DNA of 64,000 bases, taken from the NCBI GenBank assembly GCA_903862715.1, contig CAIOYY010000100.1, forward strand, positions 1 to 64,000, given 5' to 3'. Shown here one piece after another: positions 39,590 through 48,788 of this stretch. Made by a program: the position numbers and the translations under genes. Every line of letters starts with the position of its first letter. The first letter of the stretch is position 1. The notes below the pieces were generated by a model. It saw only the letters and a list, made by a program, of their open reading frames with translations, made no database searches and was not told the DNA's origin. The DNA comes from an uncultured Alphaproteobacteria bacterium (lineage in GTDB: Bacteria; Pseudomonadota; Alphaproteobacteria; Micropepsales; Micropepsaceae).

Positions 39590-40582
39590 ATGGCATTACG
39601 CTTAAGTCTTAACGGAGAAAGCCGGGATTTTCCTAGCCCCCTGACCGTGGAGGGGCTTCTTGCCCATCTGAAGCTGGACCCCGCCAAAGTGGCCGTGGAA
39701 CGCAATCTCGAAATTGTGCCTCGCTCGACCTACACCACCGCCGGGCTTGATGAGGGCGACCGGCTGGAGATCGTGCAATTTATCGGGGGCGGCAACACTC
39801 CGTCGGCCCCTGTGGATAAGCCGCTGGTCGTGGCCGGGCGCGAACTGCGCTCGCGGCTGATCGTCGGCACCGGGAAATACAAGGACTATGCGGAAAACGC
39901 CGCGGCTCTGGAGGCCTCAGGCGCCGATATGGTCACGGTGGCTTTGCGCCGGGTCAATCTGATGGAGGCGGGCGCGCCGCGTCTCGTCGATTTCATCGAT
40001 CCGAAAAAATACATTTATCTCCCCAATACGGCAGGGTGTTTCACAGCCGAGGACGCCTTGCGTACTCTGCGCCTCGCGCGCGAAGCGGGCGGTTGGACGC
40101 TCGTGAAGCTCGAAGTGCTGGGCGACAAGAAAACGCTTTACCCCGATATGATCGAAACGCTGCGCGCGACCGACATCCTCGTGAAAGAGGGTTTTCAGGT
40201 CATGGTGTATTGCTCGGACGATCCGTTGATGGCCAAGCGTCTTGAGGAGATGGGCGCGGCCGCGATCATGCCGCTGGCGGCGCCGATCGGTTCGGGCCTC
40301 GGCATTCAAAATCCGGTGAATATCCGGCTGATCATCGAGGAAGCGAAAGTGCCGGTGATCGTCGATGCCGGTGTCGGCACGGCCTCCGACGCGGCGATTG
40401 CGATGGAGCTGGGTTGCGACGGCGTGTTGATGAACACGGCTATCGCGGAAGCCAAAAATCCTATCCTGATGGCACGCGCCATGCGCCTTGCGGTGGAAGC
40501 GGGACGGCTTGCCTATCTCGCGGGACGTATGCCGAAGCGACGTTACGCCGACCCCTCCAGCCCGCTGGCAGGCATGATTTGA
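39590..40582 (+). CDS. ThiS-ThiG fusion, sulfur carrier plus thiazole synthase
   Basis: This is a 330-residue protein joining two thiamine enzymes. Residues 1-66 are ThiS-like, ending [11 protein letters not shown], where a free ThiS would stop at GG. After a linker, ThiG begins ([20 protein letters not shown]), with the Schiff-base lysine in [11 protein letters not shown], and the C-terminal [17 protein letters not shown]. ThiG makes the thiazole ring from DXP, glycine imine and sulfide carried by ThiS. The start ATG 39590 follows the divergent promoter gap. No TPP riboswitch is seen upstream. The stop overlaps the next start as TTGA. Confidence 0.93.
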   Translation: MALRLSLNGESRDFPSPLTVEGLLAHLKLDPAKVAVERNLEIVPRSTYTTAGLDEGDRLEIVQFIGGGNTPSAPVDKPLVVAGRELRSRLIVGTGKYKDYAENAAALEASGADMVTVALRRVNLMEAGAPRLVDFIDPKKYIYLPNTAGCFTAEDALRTLRLAREAGGWTLVKLEVLGDKKTLYPDMIETLRATDILVKEGFQVMVYCSDDPLMAKRLEEMGAAAIMPLAAPIGSGLGIQNPVNIRLIIEEAKVPVIVDAGVGTASDAAIAMELGCDGVLMNTAIAEAKNPILMARAMRLAVEAGRLAYLAGRMPKRRYADPSSPLAGMI

Positions 40583-41094
40583 TCGTCCGCGACGAAAACG
40601 AGGAAGACCGTGGCGCCCTCGACGCGCTGCATCGTGCCGCCTTCGGCGGCGGCGATGAAATGGCGCTGGTGCACCGTCTTCACGACGAGGATCTGGTGGC
40701 GCTTTCGCTGGTTGCGACCATCGGCGGGCACATCGTCGGACATGCATTGTTCAGCAGGCTCGATATGGAGATAGACGGCCGCAAAGTGCGGGCGCTCGCG
40801 CTCGCGCCTATGGCGGTCGTGCCCTTACGTCAGCGGCAGGGCGTCGGAACGCGCCAGATGGGAGAAAGCCTGTTGCGGCTGGGAAAGACGAGATACGAAG
40901 CGGTGATCGTCGTCGGACACGAAGACTATTATCCGCGTTTCGGATTTTCATCCGAGCTGGCGCGCAAACTGGCCTCACCCTTTCAGACAGACGCCTTCAT
41001 GGCGCTGGAATTAAAGGAGGGCGCCCTGGAAGGCGAAAAGGGCAGGGTTATATATCCGCCCGCGTTTGGATTGGACGGAACGGCTTCGGCTTAG
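40579..41094 (+). CDS. GNAT family N-acetyltransferase
   Basis: This 171-residue protein has the GNAT pattern of the YhbS-like group: start [22 protein letters not shown], then [38 protein letters not shown] at the acetyl-CoA loop, and [13 protein letters not shown]. The substrate is unknown. The start is TTG 40579 inside the thiS-thiG stop (TTGA). No in-frame ATG is near. It converges on the DsbA gene with the stops overlapping by 4 bp. Confidence 0.85.
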   Translation: MIVRDENEEDRGALDALHRAAFGGGDEMALVHRLHDEDLVALSLVATIGGHIVGHALFSRLDMEIDGRKVRALALAPMAVVPLRQRQGVGTRQMGESLLRLGKTRYEAVIVVGHEDYYPRFGFSSELARKLASPFQTDAFMALELKEGALEGEKGRVIYPPAFGLDGTASA

Positions 41095-41855
41095 CCATTG
41101 GCTTCGGCGATCTGACTCGCCAGTTCTTCTTCCGTCATCTGTCCGGCGGTGAATTTGCCGTTGATCACGAAGCTCGGCGTTCCGCCGACATGCAGCGATT
41201 CCGCCAAGGCGCGCGAGGCCTCAAGGCTTGCCAGCACCGACGGATCGGACATGTCGGCCTGTAATTGTTCGACATTCAGTCCGACGCTTTCCGCGATGGA
41301 GAGGATTCGCTCCAGCGGGAGTTCGCCTTGCGTTTCCATCAGCGCGAGATGAAACGGCAAATAGAGACCGGGCTGCTTGCGCGCCGCGACGGCCGCATGC
41401 GCGGCGACCAGCGAATCCTGCGTGAGAATGGGGTATTCTATGAACGCAAAACGCACTTCCGGATGGGCGGCGACGACCGCCTTGATCGCGGGCAACGTTG
41501 CCTTGCAGAAGCCGCAGCGATAATCGAAAAATTCGGCCACGGTGACTTTCGCATCCGCCGGGCCCTCGACGTAAGCGACCATCGGATCGACCAGCGCGTC
41601 CATGCCGACCGAGGTGAGGGCGGCGTGCCGGGCGGCCTGCTCCTCGGCGTCCCGTTGCTGTAAAAGCGCTGTCTGCATTTCCATCAGAATTTGCGGATGG
41701 GTCACCAGATAGTCATGCACAGAGGCTTCGAACTCAGCGCCGCCCGTGCCTGGATTCTGCTGAAGAAGCGTCAATCCGCCATAAACGGCGGCGCCGGAAA
41801 CAATGGCCGCGATGCAAGCCGGCAGCAGCGTCGTTTTCAAAAGAGATTGCGTCAT
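41091..41855 (-). CDS. DsbA family thiol-disulfide oxidoreductase
   Basis: This 254-residue secreted protein has an N-terminal membrane anchor or signal (residues 8-30), a DsbA-type N-terminal extension and a thioredoxin fold with active site CGFC (DYRCGFCKATLPA) and cis-proline loop GGTPSFVING. It probably forms disulphides in periplasmic proteins. The form is the BdbD/27-kDa type rather than classic DsbA. It is downstream of the M48 protease gene by 8 bp, so they likely form an operon. Confidence 0.92.
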   Translation of the reverse strand: MTQSLLKTTLLPACIAAIVSGAAVYGGLTLLQQNPGTGGAEFEASVHDYLVTHPQILMEMQTALLQQRDAEEQAARHAALTSVGMDALVDPMVAYVEGPADAKVTVAEFFDYRCGFCKATLPAIKAVVAAHPEVRFAFIEYPILTQDSLVAAHAAVAARKQPGLYLPFHLALMETQGELPLERILSIAESVGLNVEQLQADMSDPSVLASLEASRALAESLHVGGTPSFVINGKFTAGQMTEEELASQIAEANG

Positions 41856-41863
41856 TTCGTTTC

Positions 41864-43234
41864 CTAATTGCGCGCGTTCGGGATTTGCGCCTGCGCGATG
41901 GCCATGATGTCGTTAGCACGCTGCCATTCACGGGTACCGCCCGTAAGGCGCTGCTGAGCGCGATAGGCGAATTGCATCGCCTCAGGATAGGAGCCGGCAG
42001 AGAAATAGCGCTCGGCGGTGGCGAGCTGTGCTTCGCCCTGCAGCCCCAACTGGTTGTAGGCCTTAGCCAGTTCGTACCAGGCGAAGGGCAGATCGTTTTC
42101 CTGCTGCAGCGCGGTTTCCAGTTCTCCGCGCGCTTTCTGCACATTTTCCTCGGTGCCGGTTCCAAGAAGCGCCGACCCGTAGGCGGTGCGGATCTGCGGT
42201 GCGTCCGGCAGAATGGCGACGGCTCTTTCGTAAGGCGCGATACCGTCCGTGATACGACCCATCTCGACATTGATCTGGCCATACATTTCCAGGAAGTAGG
42301 GATTTTCCGGTTCCTCGGAGAGCAGGCTTTCAATTTCCTGAAAGGCGCGCGCCATGTCGGGCTGACGGAAATACGCCATCGCTCTCGCATAACGCGCCTG
42401 TTTCGACGTGTCGCTGATCGGATACTGGCGCAGCGTGACGGTAGGAGAAGTGGTATAGCCGCGGAGCTTCGCCTTCAACATCTCGAAGGCATATTGCACT
42501 TCCGGAGAGTCCGGTTTGTCGGCATAGGGGGAGGCTTCGACAAGCTGTTCCAGCCGGTTGATACGGTCGCGCGGGGCGGGATGGCTGCGCGCATATTCTT
42601 CCTGGCGCTCATAGGAAAGGATCTCTTCGCCTTCAAAGCGGCGGAAGAGGTCGAGCATGCCGCGGCCCGATTGCTGGGTCGCTTCGAGATAGCGCAGGCC
42701 CGCCTGATCGGCGGCGGATTCCTGTACGCGGGTAAACGCGAACAGGCTTCCCATCGCAAATTGCTGGCCGCTCATCATGATGGCGGCGCCCGCATCGGGC
42801 GCGCCAAGCAGCATGACACCAAGACCTGCCGCCATCGACAACAGCATCGGAACGGTTGCGACGCGTACGCCTTCACGCAGGCGGATCAGATGGCCACCCG
42901 CCATGTGGCCGGTTTCATGCGCCAGCACGCCGATCAGCTGATTGGCGCGGTCAGATTCGGTGATGAGGCCGGTGTGAATGAACATGCGCTGTCCATCGGC
43001 CACGAACGCGTTGATCGACGGATCATTGACGATGTGAAGTTTTACCGCCTGAGGATTGAGCCCTGCGACGACGAGCAGCGGATCGAGATAGGAACGCAGT
43101 ACGCGCTCCGTCTCCGTGTCCCGAATGAGCGCCATGTCCTGTGCGCTTGCCGTGCTGACAGGTACGGAAACGGCGAGCATCGTGGCAGCGACGGCAACCG
43201 AAACATGTTTTAATAAAGCGGAATTCCAATTCAA
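41864..43234 (-). CDS. M48 family metalloprotease with TPR repeats (BepA-like)
   Basis: This 456-residue secreted protein has a signal peptide (residues 10-31, ending STASA-QD), the zinc motif HETGHMAGGHL near residue 105, QESAADQAGLRYL with the third zinc ligand, and C-terminal TPR repeats. BepA-type proteins help assemble or degrade outer-membrane proteins. The start is TTG 43234 with CGGGAG nine bases upstream. It overlaps the stop of a 29-codon upstream ORF as TTGA. Confidence 0.93.
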   Translation of the reverse strand: MNWNSALLKHVSVAVAATMLAVSVPVSTASAQDMALIRDTETERVLRSYLDPLLVVAGLNPQAVKLHIVNDPSINAFVADGQRMFIHTGLITESDRANQLIGVLAHETGHMAGGHLIRLREGVRVATVPMLLSMAAGLGVMLLGAPDAGAAIMMSGQQFAMGSLFAFTRVQESAADQAGLRYLEATQQSGRGMLDLFRRFEGEEILSYERQEEYARSHPAPRDRINRLEQLVEASPYADKPDSPEVQYAFEMLKAKLRGYTTSPTVTLRQYPISDTSKQARYARAMAYFRQPDMARAFQEIESLLSEEPENPYFLEMYGQINVEMGRITDGIAPYERAVAILPDAPQIRTAYGSALLGTGTEENVQKARGELETALQQENDLPFAWYELAKAYNQLGLQGEAQLATAERYFSAGSYPEAMQFAYRAQQRLTGGTREWQRANDIMAIAQAQIPNARN

Positions 43235-43320
43235 ATCCGCATACTCCCGATAACCCCGTTACCCCCGCCCTGAAGGGGACGGTAGGTGTGCACCAGAACG
43301 CCGTCAATCTCGACCCGCAT
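43231..43320 (-). CDS. Possible 29-residue leader peptide before the M48 gene
   Basis: ATG at 43320 opens a 29-codon frame (MRVEIDGVLVHTYRPLQG...) whose TGA overlaps the TTG start of the M48 gene. The preceding bases form a CATGACG / CGTCATG stem (43318-43335 region). No homologue is known to me. Its only support is the position and the overlapping junction, so it may be accidental. Confidence 0.3.
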   Translation of the reverse strand: MRVEIDGVLVHTYRPLQGGGNGVIGSMRI

Positions 43321-43356
43321 GACGTTGGCGTCATGAATCCGGGGCGGGACTACGCC

Positions 43357-46062
43357 TTAAATGCCAAACCGCCTTTGCCACCAGCCGCCCTTGCGGTTTT
43401 CGCCGGAGGTTTCGGTTTCGGTGGTTTCCGAAGCGGATGTGGATTTGGGCGCTGCGAGTTGCGTGTCGCCGCGCTCCGCCGGGTTTTCGTCAGGTTTGCT
43501 GTCGTCCAAAGACCATTGCGGCGCGGAGGGCGCGTTCGGCGCAATGCCGAGAGCGGCAATGCTTTGCGCCTCCGGCTCATCTCCGCCCTCAGGCAGTGTC
43601 TGCGGCACATCGGAGGAGGACGCATCGCGTGGTGCTTCCATCCCCGTATCATTGTCCCTGCGTCTGCCGCGGCGCCCACGGCGACGACGGCGGCGCTTGC
43701 CGCCTTCTTCTCCGGCAACGCCGCCCAAATTTTCCTGCGTGTTTTCCTGCTCGCCGTCTTCGTGGCCGTCCTGATCGTCCGCAGCATTCGCCGTTGTATC
43801 CGTGCGAATTTCGGCATTCGCGTCGGATGATCCCCCCGACATGGCGACGCCCGATACGTTTTCGCCATAAGTCTGCGCATTGCGTCCGCGTCCACCGCGA
43901 CGGCGTCTGCGCTTGCGTTTGCGGCCATTGGCGTCTTCCGCCTGCGGGCGCTGGGTTTCACTGGACGCTGCGGCGGCAGGCCTTTGCGTCTGTTGTGTCT
44001 GCTCCGTATCGTCCTCGGCTTCGACGATGTCCTCCGCTTCCTCCGGCTCGTCTTCCATGACGATTTCGGGCGTAACGGCAATCTGTTTCGGAGGACGAAC
44101 CGCGGAGCGTGTACCGGTGCGTTCAATCTCGAACGAACCGCCCGACATATCGTCCTTTGTCTCGAACAGAACGACCATGTCGTAGGTCTGTTCGATGCGC
44201 AGGATTTCGGCGCGCTTATGATTGAGAGTGTAAATGGCGATCTTGCTTGGTGCGCGGACCAGAACGCTGGCGACGGTCAGCTGCTGGCCTTCGTCATCGA
44301 GCGAGCGCAGGAGACGCAACGCTGCCGATTCCGTCGAACGGATATAGCCAAGGCCTTCGCAATGTGGGCAGGCGACGGTCGATCCGGCGAGAACACCGGC
44401 GCGCAGACGCTGACGGGACATTTCCAGCAGGCCGAACTGGCTGATCTTGCCGATCTGGATACGCGCACGGTCGTCGCGCAGCGCATCGCGGATGCGCTTT
44501 TCGACATTGCGGTCGTTCTTGCCGTCTTCCATGTCGATGAAGTCGATCACGATAAGACCCGCGAGATCGCGCAATCGCATCTGGCGGGCGACTTCGTCGG
44601 CGGCTTCGAGATTGGTCTTGTAGGCCGTGTCTTCAATCGAGTGTTCGCGCGTCGCCTTGCCCGAATTGACGTCGATCGAAACCAGCGCCTCGGTCTGGTT
44701 GATCACGATGTACCCGCCGGATTTCAGCGTGACGACGGGCGAGAACATCGCGTCGAGCTGCGCTTCGACATGATAGCTCTGGAAAAGGGGTAGCGTGTCC
44801 TTATAGGGCTTCACGTTTTTCGCGTGGCTCGGCATGAGCATGCGCATGAAGTCTTTGGCGTCACGATAACCGGCATCGCCATCGACAATGACTTCGGAAA
44901 TGTCCTTTCCGTAAAGATCGCGTATGGCGCGCTTGATCAGATTGCCTTCCTCATAAACGAGCGAAGGTGCATTCGATTTGAGGGTCAGTTCGCGGACCGA
45001 ATCCCATAGCCGCAACAGATATTCGTAGTCGCGCTTGATCTCGACCTTGGTGCGGTTGGCGCCAGCGGTGCGGATGATGAGGCCCATTCCCTCCGGAAGC
45101 TCAAGCGACTGTGCCGCCGATTTCAGGCGCTTGCGGTCGGTGGCCGAAGTGATCTTGCGTGAAATGCCGCCGCCGCGCGGGGTGTTGGGCATCAGAACGC
45201 AATAGCGCCCGGCGAGCGAAAGATAGGTGGTGAGCGAGGCGCCTTTATTGCCGCGTTCTTCCTTGACGACCTGAACGAGGATGATCTGCTTGCGGCGGAT
45301 CACTTCCTGAATTTTGTATTGGCGGCGGCGCGGCGGACGGGCGCTGCGGCGGCGGTTGTCGCGCTGCGCGGGCGCGCCGGTGTTTTCGGTCAGAACTTCC
45401 GATGGCGCCGGGGCGGCGGCGTTCTCGTCGAGGCCCTGGCTCTCGCCACTGGAATCGGTCTCGCCGTCTTCGTCGCTGTCGCTCTCATCGTCGCCTTCGG
45501 AAGGCGAAGCGTCTTCGTCTTCGTCATTCTCCTCGGCCGTGTGGTCATGCGTTTCGTCATGCCCGTGATCGTGCGAATGGTCGTGATCGTGATCATGCGC
45601 GTGATCGTGATCCGCGTGTTCGTCACTTTCCGAAGCGGAGCCGGAACCCGTATAGTCACCGGACTCGCTGCCCTCGGAGGCGAGCATTTCGCCGGAGCTT
45701 TCCCCATCGGTCTTTTCGGTGAGCGATGCAGGCGCGGGGGTGACACCGTCGAGATCGTCGTCTTCCGCCATCAGGCGGCGGGACTGATCGGCCAGCAGCG
45801 CCATGCGATCAGCGACAGGGATCTGATAATAGTCGGGATGGATTTCCGAGAAGGCGAGAAAGCCCTGACGGTTACCGCCATATTCGACGAACGCCGCCTG
45901 CAGCGAAGGCTCTACGCGCGTGATCTTGGCGAGATAGATATTGCCTTTAAGGGGGCGGCGGCTCGCGGATTCGAAATCGAATTCGTCTACCTTGTTGCCG
46001 TCGAGAACGACGACCCGGGTTTCTTCCGGGTGACTTGAATCAATAAGCATGCGCTTGGACAT
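43357..46062 (-). CDS. rne: Ribonuclease E
   Basis: This is the main RNA-decay and processing endonuclease and degradosome scaffold. The 901-residue protein has the start KRMLIDSSHPEETRVVVLDG, the S1 region KGNIYLAKITRVEPSLQAAFVEYG, the catalytic VIDFIDMEDGKNDRNVEKRI, and the zinc-link CPHCEGLGYI. As in alphaproteobacteria, a long acidic insertion breaks the S1 domain (about residues 100-235), here with a His/Asp-rich run (HDHAHDHDHDHSHDHGHD). The last 230 residues are Arg-, Asp- and Glu-rich, the scaffold part. It has a long leader upstream. Confidence 0.96.
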   Translation of the reverse strand: MSKRMLIDSSHPEETRVVVLDGNKVDEFDFESASRRPLKGNIYLAKITRVEPSLQAAFVEYGGNRQGFLAFSEIHPDYYQIPVADRMALLADQSRRLMAEDDDLDGVTPAPASLTEKTDGESSGEMLASEGSESGDYTGSGSASESDEHADHDHAHDHDHDHSHDHGHDETHDHTAEENDEDEDASPSEGDDESDSDEDGETDSSGESQGLDENAAAPAPSEVLTENTGAPAQRDNRRRSARPPRRRQYKIQEVIRRKQIILVQVVKEERGNKGASLTTYLSLAGRYCVLMPNTPRGGGISRKITSATDRKRLKSAAQSLELPEGMGLIIRTAGANRTKVEIKRDYEYLLRLWDSVRELTLKSNAPSLVYEEGNLIKRAIRDLYGKDISEVIVDGDAGYRDAKDFMRMLMPSHAKNVKPYKDTLPLFQSYHVEAQLDAMFSPVVTLKSGGYIVINQTEALVSIDVNSGKATREHSIEDTAYKTNLEAADEVARQMRLRDLAGLIVIDFIDMEDGKNDRNVEKRIRDALRDDRARIQIGKISQFGLLEMSRQRLRAGVLAGSTVACPHCEGLGYIRSTESAALRLLRSLDDEGQQLTVASVLVRAPSKIAIYTLNHKRAEILRIEQTYDMVVLFETKDDMSGGSFEIERTGTRSAVRPPKQIAVTPEIVMEDEPEEAEDIVEAEDDTEQTQQTQRPAAAASSETQRPQAEDANGRKRKRRRRRGGRGRNAQTYGENVSGVAMSGGSSDANAEIRTDTTANAADDQDGHEDGEQENTQENLGGVAGEEGGKRRRRRRGRRGRRRDNDTGMEAPRDASSSDVPQTLPEGGDEPEAQSIAALGIAPNAPSAPQWSLDDSKPDENPAERGDTQLAAPKSTSASETTETETSGENRKGGWWQRRFGI

Positions 46063-46771
46063 GAATGTCTCCGTGCGACCCGGTCCGGCGCTAAATGCAA
46101 AGAAACGCGCAGTGTCCTGCGCGCGCGCTCAACGAACCGAAGGGGCCGCGATGTCTGTGATTGGGCGTGGGGCTGACGCGGCAACGCGCGCGGAAGGCGT
46201 GAACCTTGCGTGTCTCGTCCGAACTCGCGAATAACGTCCCTGCCAGCCATTTCGTTTTATGCCGATGCCGGCGGGCGCTCGAACGCGACCCCGTCTGCAA
46301 CCGGCGGTATCCTCTGGGCCGAAACGCGAGCGATGGATCGGCATCGCGCTGCGGTCATCGAGTTTTCCGGGCCCGGGGCACACGAAAAACCCTATCTTGC
46401 CCCCCGGACGGCGCGCCTTGGCGACTCGTGTCCGCGGGACAGTGCCGAAACTTGTATTGGCGCTTTGCCTTTACGGCAAGCGGTTTACCCCTTCGGGGGG
46501 CGCCAGGCCCCAGCAGATGGGAGGCCACGCCTTGCCTGCCTTTTGCCGGCCTTGGCCGGGGGGGAAGGGGTCGCCATGACAGCATCTCTTTATAAGTGTC
46601 TGTTACAAAATACATTTCTCGTAGTTGCCCCTCCAGAAGGAGGGGCGGTCATGTTTTCTAGGGCTGAAAGGCCTGCCGGAAGAAGTTCAGGGCGGTCCTG
46701 AGATAATTGTGCTGCTGGGGGGTGAGGGACTGGCCGATCGCAAAGGCCCATACCGTATAGGGCGCGGTCCC
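46063..46771. other. rne leader region, 709 bp without a gene
   Basis: No convincing gene lies here; the frames seen are short and have no family likeness. It is the 5' side of rne on the minus strand and the 3' side of the beta-helix gene. It contains an AT-rich island at 46583-46622 with TATAAA on the minus strand (46589-46594), a GC-rich region with short dyads around 46490-46560, and a perfect 8-bp hairpin at 46627-46646 (GCCCCTCC / GGAGGGGC). Confidence 0.5.
46589..46594 (-). promoter_or_regulatory. Candidate -10 box for rne
   Basis: TATAAA on the minus strand, in the only AT-rich patch of the leader, would place the rne start about 520 bp upstream of its ATG. No good -35 was identified 16-18 bp upstream. 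RNase E genes commonly have long, self-regulated leaders. This is a candidate only. Confidence 0.3.
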
Positions 46772-48664
46772 CTAAACATCGGCCCGCCCCAGGAGCGTTA
46801 CGACGGAATCGTGATGGGCAACGGCGGGCATGGCAGCCGTTCCGAGAAGGTTGCCGTCCTTGAAATGCTCGAGAAGGGTCGCCGAATTGCGCCGTTGTAC
46901 GGCATGAACGCCGGGCGCAGAGGCCACCGGCTCGGGGAAATTGGCGGCCACGCCGCTGGCGATGCGGGCCGTGTGCGCGTCGGCAGGGGTCGTGTTGCGA
47001 ACCACCAGCGATAGCCCGGCATTGCCGCAGACATTGCGATTGCTCCGGACATCATTGCCGTCCACCGCCACCATCAGCATGCAATCGCTCGCGGGTAGAT
47101 CATCGGCGACCGGATTATAGCCGGTACTCAGTTTCTGGCCGTCGGCGGTGGCCCGGTACCCGGAGAAGGGAATGAATTCGGGTGCGCCCGTTGCCGTCAG
47201 CACGCGCGATGGGAACCGCCAATCGACAGATGCCATGGCAGCGTCGGCAGCATGGAGAAGATTGAGCGCGCGAAGCTTGGGCCAGATGTCCCGGAATTTC
47301 AGGTCGCGCACCAGAAAGTCCATCGCCACGCCCTGCGTTTGATTGAGTGGCATGGACGCTGCCGCGATGACCGCGTCGGCATCGGGCTCGTGGCCGACGG
47401 TCAAGGCCATGCCTTCGAGATTGAAGCAATTTTCAATGGCGACGTCGCCGTTGAAAATATCGGTGCGTTCCCCGTCGAATGCCACCCTGAAATCCTCGGC
47501 CAGCATCGTGCCGCCCCGCGCCTCGCCCATAGCATAGCCCCGGTGTGCGTTGCCGGGAGCCGTGCCGCAATTCACGAAGGCTGGGCGGGTTACGAGAACC
47601 GGGCCACCGGAATAAGAGCGGATCATGGAATCGCGCGTCATGTGATCGCCGCTATAGCGCCAATCCTCAAAGCGGTTGCCGTCCAGTGCCGCGTTTTGCG
47701 TCATGAGGATCATCGGCACGTCGGTACGGGTGCCAGCCTCGAAAATATTGTTGCGGATGGTACTATGACAGCGGCTGTTTCCCTTGAAGGTCAGGAGTGA
47801 GCCTTCGGAACCGGCTTCGCCTGTGGTCAATCCGCGTGCGTCCGCGCCGCAATTTGCGACGAAATTGTTTTCGAACCGCACGCTCGATTTGGCATAGACG
47901 CCATTGCTGTCGACATGTCCGGCGGTATTCAGAACATTGCGCACGATGTTGTTTCGGATGACGGCTTCTGCCGTTTCGCGCACATCGATGCCAACGCCGC
48001 TATTGGTGTTGGCCTGTGTACCCGACGCCGTCACATTGTCGATGCGGTTGTGTTCGATGTGGACACCGAGATTCCTCGTGAAGTTGGGGCTGTTGTCGAC
48101 CGTCGATCCAACCCACAATGCCGTCCCTACGTGATTACCGCGCAACGTGCCCTGATTGAGACCGCTGATGCGGTTTTGATAAATATGGATATCGTCGAAG
48201 CGATCCGACCATACGCAAGCAAAACCCGCGCAGCCGGAAAGCGAGCGGTTCCGGGCGATATGGATGTCGCTCACCCGATGATATTGCGACATGAAAACGA
48301 TGGGCAGCACACAGCCGAATTCGCAATCGAGGATGCGAATGCCGGAAATGTCACTGTCATGCTGGAGCGCGGTCGAACCTGCGCGCTCCGCCCCTTCGAG
48401 ATCGGCGGAGCGCCATTCGCCATTCACGATCAGATTGCCGCCGCGATCCACATAGGCGAAGGCAAGGCTTGGCGTCTCAACACGGATATACTGAACGGTG
48501 ATGTCGTTCGCGCTAAAATAGAGGATGCAGGGACCGGTCGCGGTGCGCAGGACAGGTCGCGTATTACCATAGCCATAGATCGATGTGTGAAGGCGTCGCC
48601 GTCCGACACCGGTGACATCATAAAGGCCGGAGGCGATTTTCCCTGGACGCATTTCTGACTGCAT
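46772..48664 (-). CDS. Right-handed beta-helix repeat protein, N-terminus out of frame
   Basis: This 630-residue protein is rich in NN-x-(I/V/F) turns (IRNNIVRNVLN, FENNFVANC, IRNNIFEAG, IHIYQNRISG), the pattern of a right-handed parallel beta-helix of the pectate-lyase type. It may bind or cut polysaccharide. The function is unknown. The first ATG in this frame is at 48664, but coding sequence continues upstream in the same frame (PPYDPSGAQIPTDALDAGDY) until a TGA near 48760. A twin-arginine signal lies in another frame just there (48665-48788). It is probably a frameshifted gene; no sequencing check is possible here. Confidence 0.75.
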   Translation of the reverse strand: MQSEMRPGKIASGLYDVTGVGRRRLHTSIYGYGNTRPVLRTATGPCILYFSANDITVQYIRVETPSLAFAYVDRGGNLIVNGEWRSADLEGAERAGSTALQHDSDISGIRILDCEFGCVLPIVFMSQYHRVSDIHIARNRSLSGCAGFACVWSDRFDDIHIYQNRISGLNQGTLRGNHVGTALWVGSTVDNSPNFTRNLGVHIEHNRIDNVTASGTQANTNSGVGIDVRETAEAVIRNNIVRNVLNTAGHVDSNGVYAKSSVRFENNFVANCGADARGLTTGEAGSEGSLLTFKGNSRCHSTIRNNIFEAGTRTDVPMILMTQNAALDGNRFEDWRYSGDHMTRDSMIRSYSGGPVLVTRPAFVNCGTAPGNAHRGYAMGEARGGTMLAEDFRVAFDGERTDIFNGDVAIENCFNLEGMALTVGHEPDADAVIAAASMPLNQTQGVAMDFLVRDLKFRDIWPKLRALNLLHAADAAMASVDWRFPSRVLTATGAPEFIPFSGYRATADGQKLSTGYNPVADDLPASDCMLMVAVDGNDVRSNRNVCGNAGLSLVVRNTTPADAHTARIASGVAANFPEPVASAPGVHAVQRRNSATLLEHFKDGNLLGTAAMPAVAHHDSVVTLLGRADV

Positions 48665-48788
48665 CGCATCGAGCCATGCGGGGATCGACGGATAGTCCCC
48701 CGCGTCGAGCGCATCGGTCGGAATCTGCGCGCCGGAAGGATCGTAAGGCGGCAGCGCCAGTCAGGAGGAGCGTACGTCGTGAAAGCAT
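48665..48788 (-). pseudogene. Displaced Tat-type signal peptide of the beta-helix gene
   Basis: ATG 48788 opens MLSRRTLLLTGAAAL, a twin-arginine-like signal (RR plus hydrophobic core), in the frame one base off from the beta-helix protein. Joining the two by skipping one base between about 48745 and 48760 gives a normal signal followed by PPYDPSGAQI. The out-of-frame continuation is meaningless (RSFRRADSDRCARR). This supports a single-base indel that split the gene. A GTG at 48803 could also begin it. Confidence 0.65.

Noticed and set aside
41885-43213. A 442-codon plus-strand frame over the M48 protease gene
   Set aside because: It is the antisense shadow of the M48 gene, which has clear zinc motifs and a signal peptide on the minus strand.
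46627-46646. Perfect 8-bp hairpin as a terminator for the beta-helix gene
   Set aside because: No T-tract follows on the minus strand and it is 126 bp beyond the stop, so it is not a convincing terminator.
46206-46701. 163-codon plus-strand frame in the rne leader
   Set aside because: It has low-complexity Pro/Arg/Gly composition, no ribosome-binding site, and crosses GC-rich hairpins. No family likeness.
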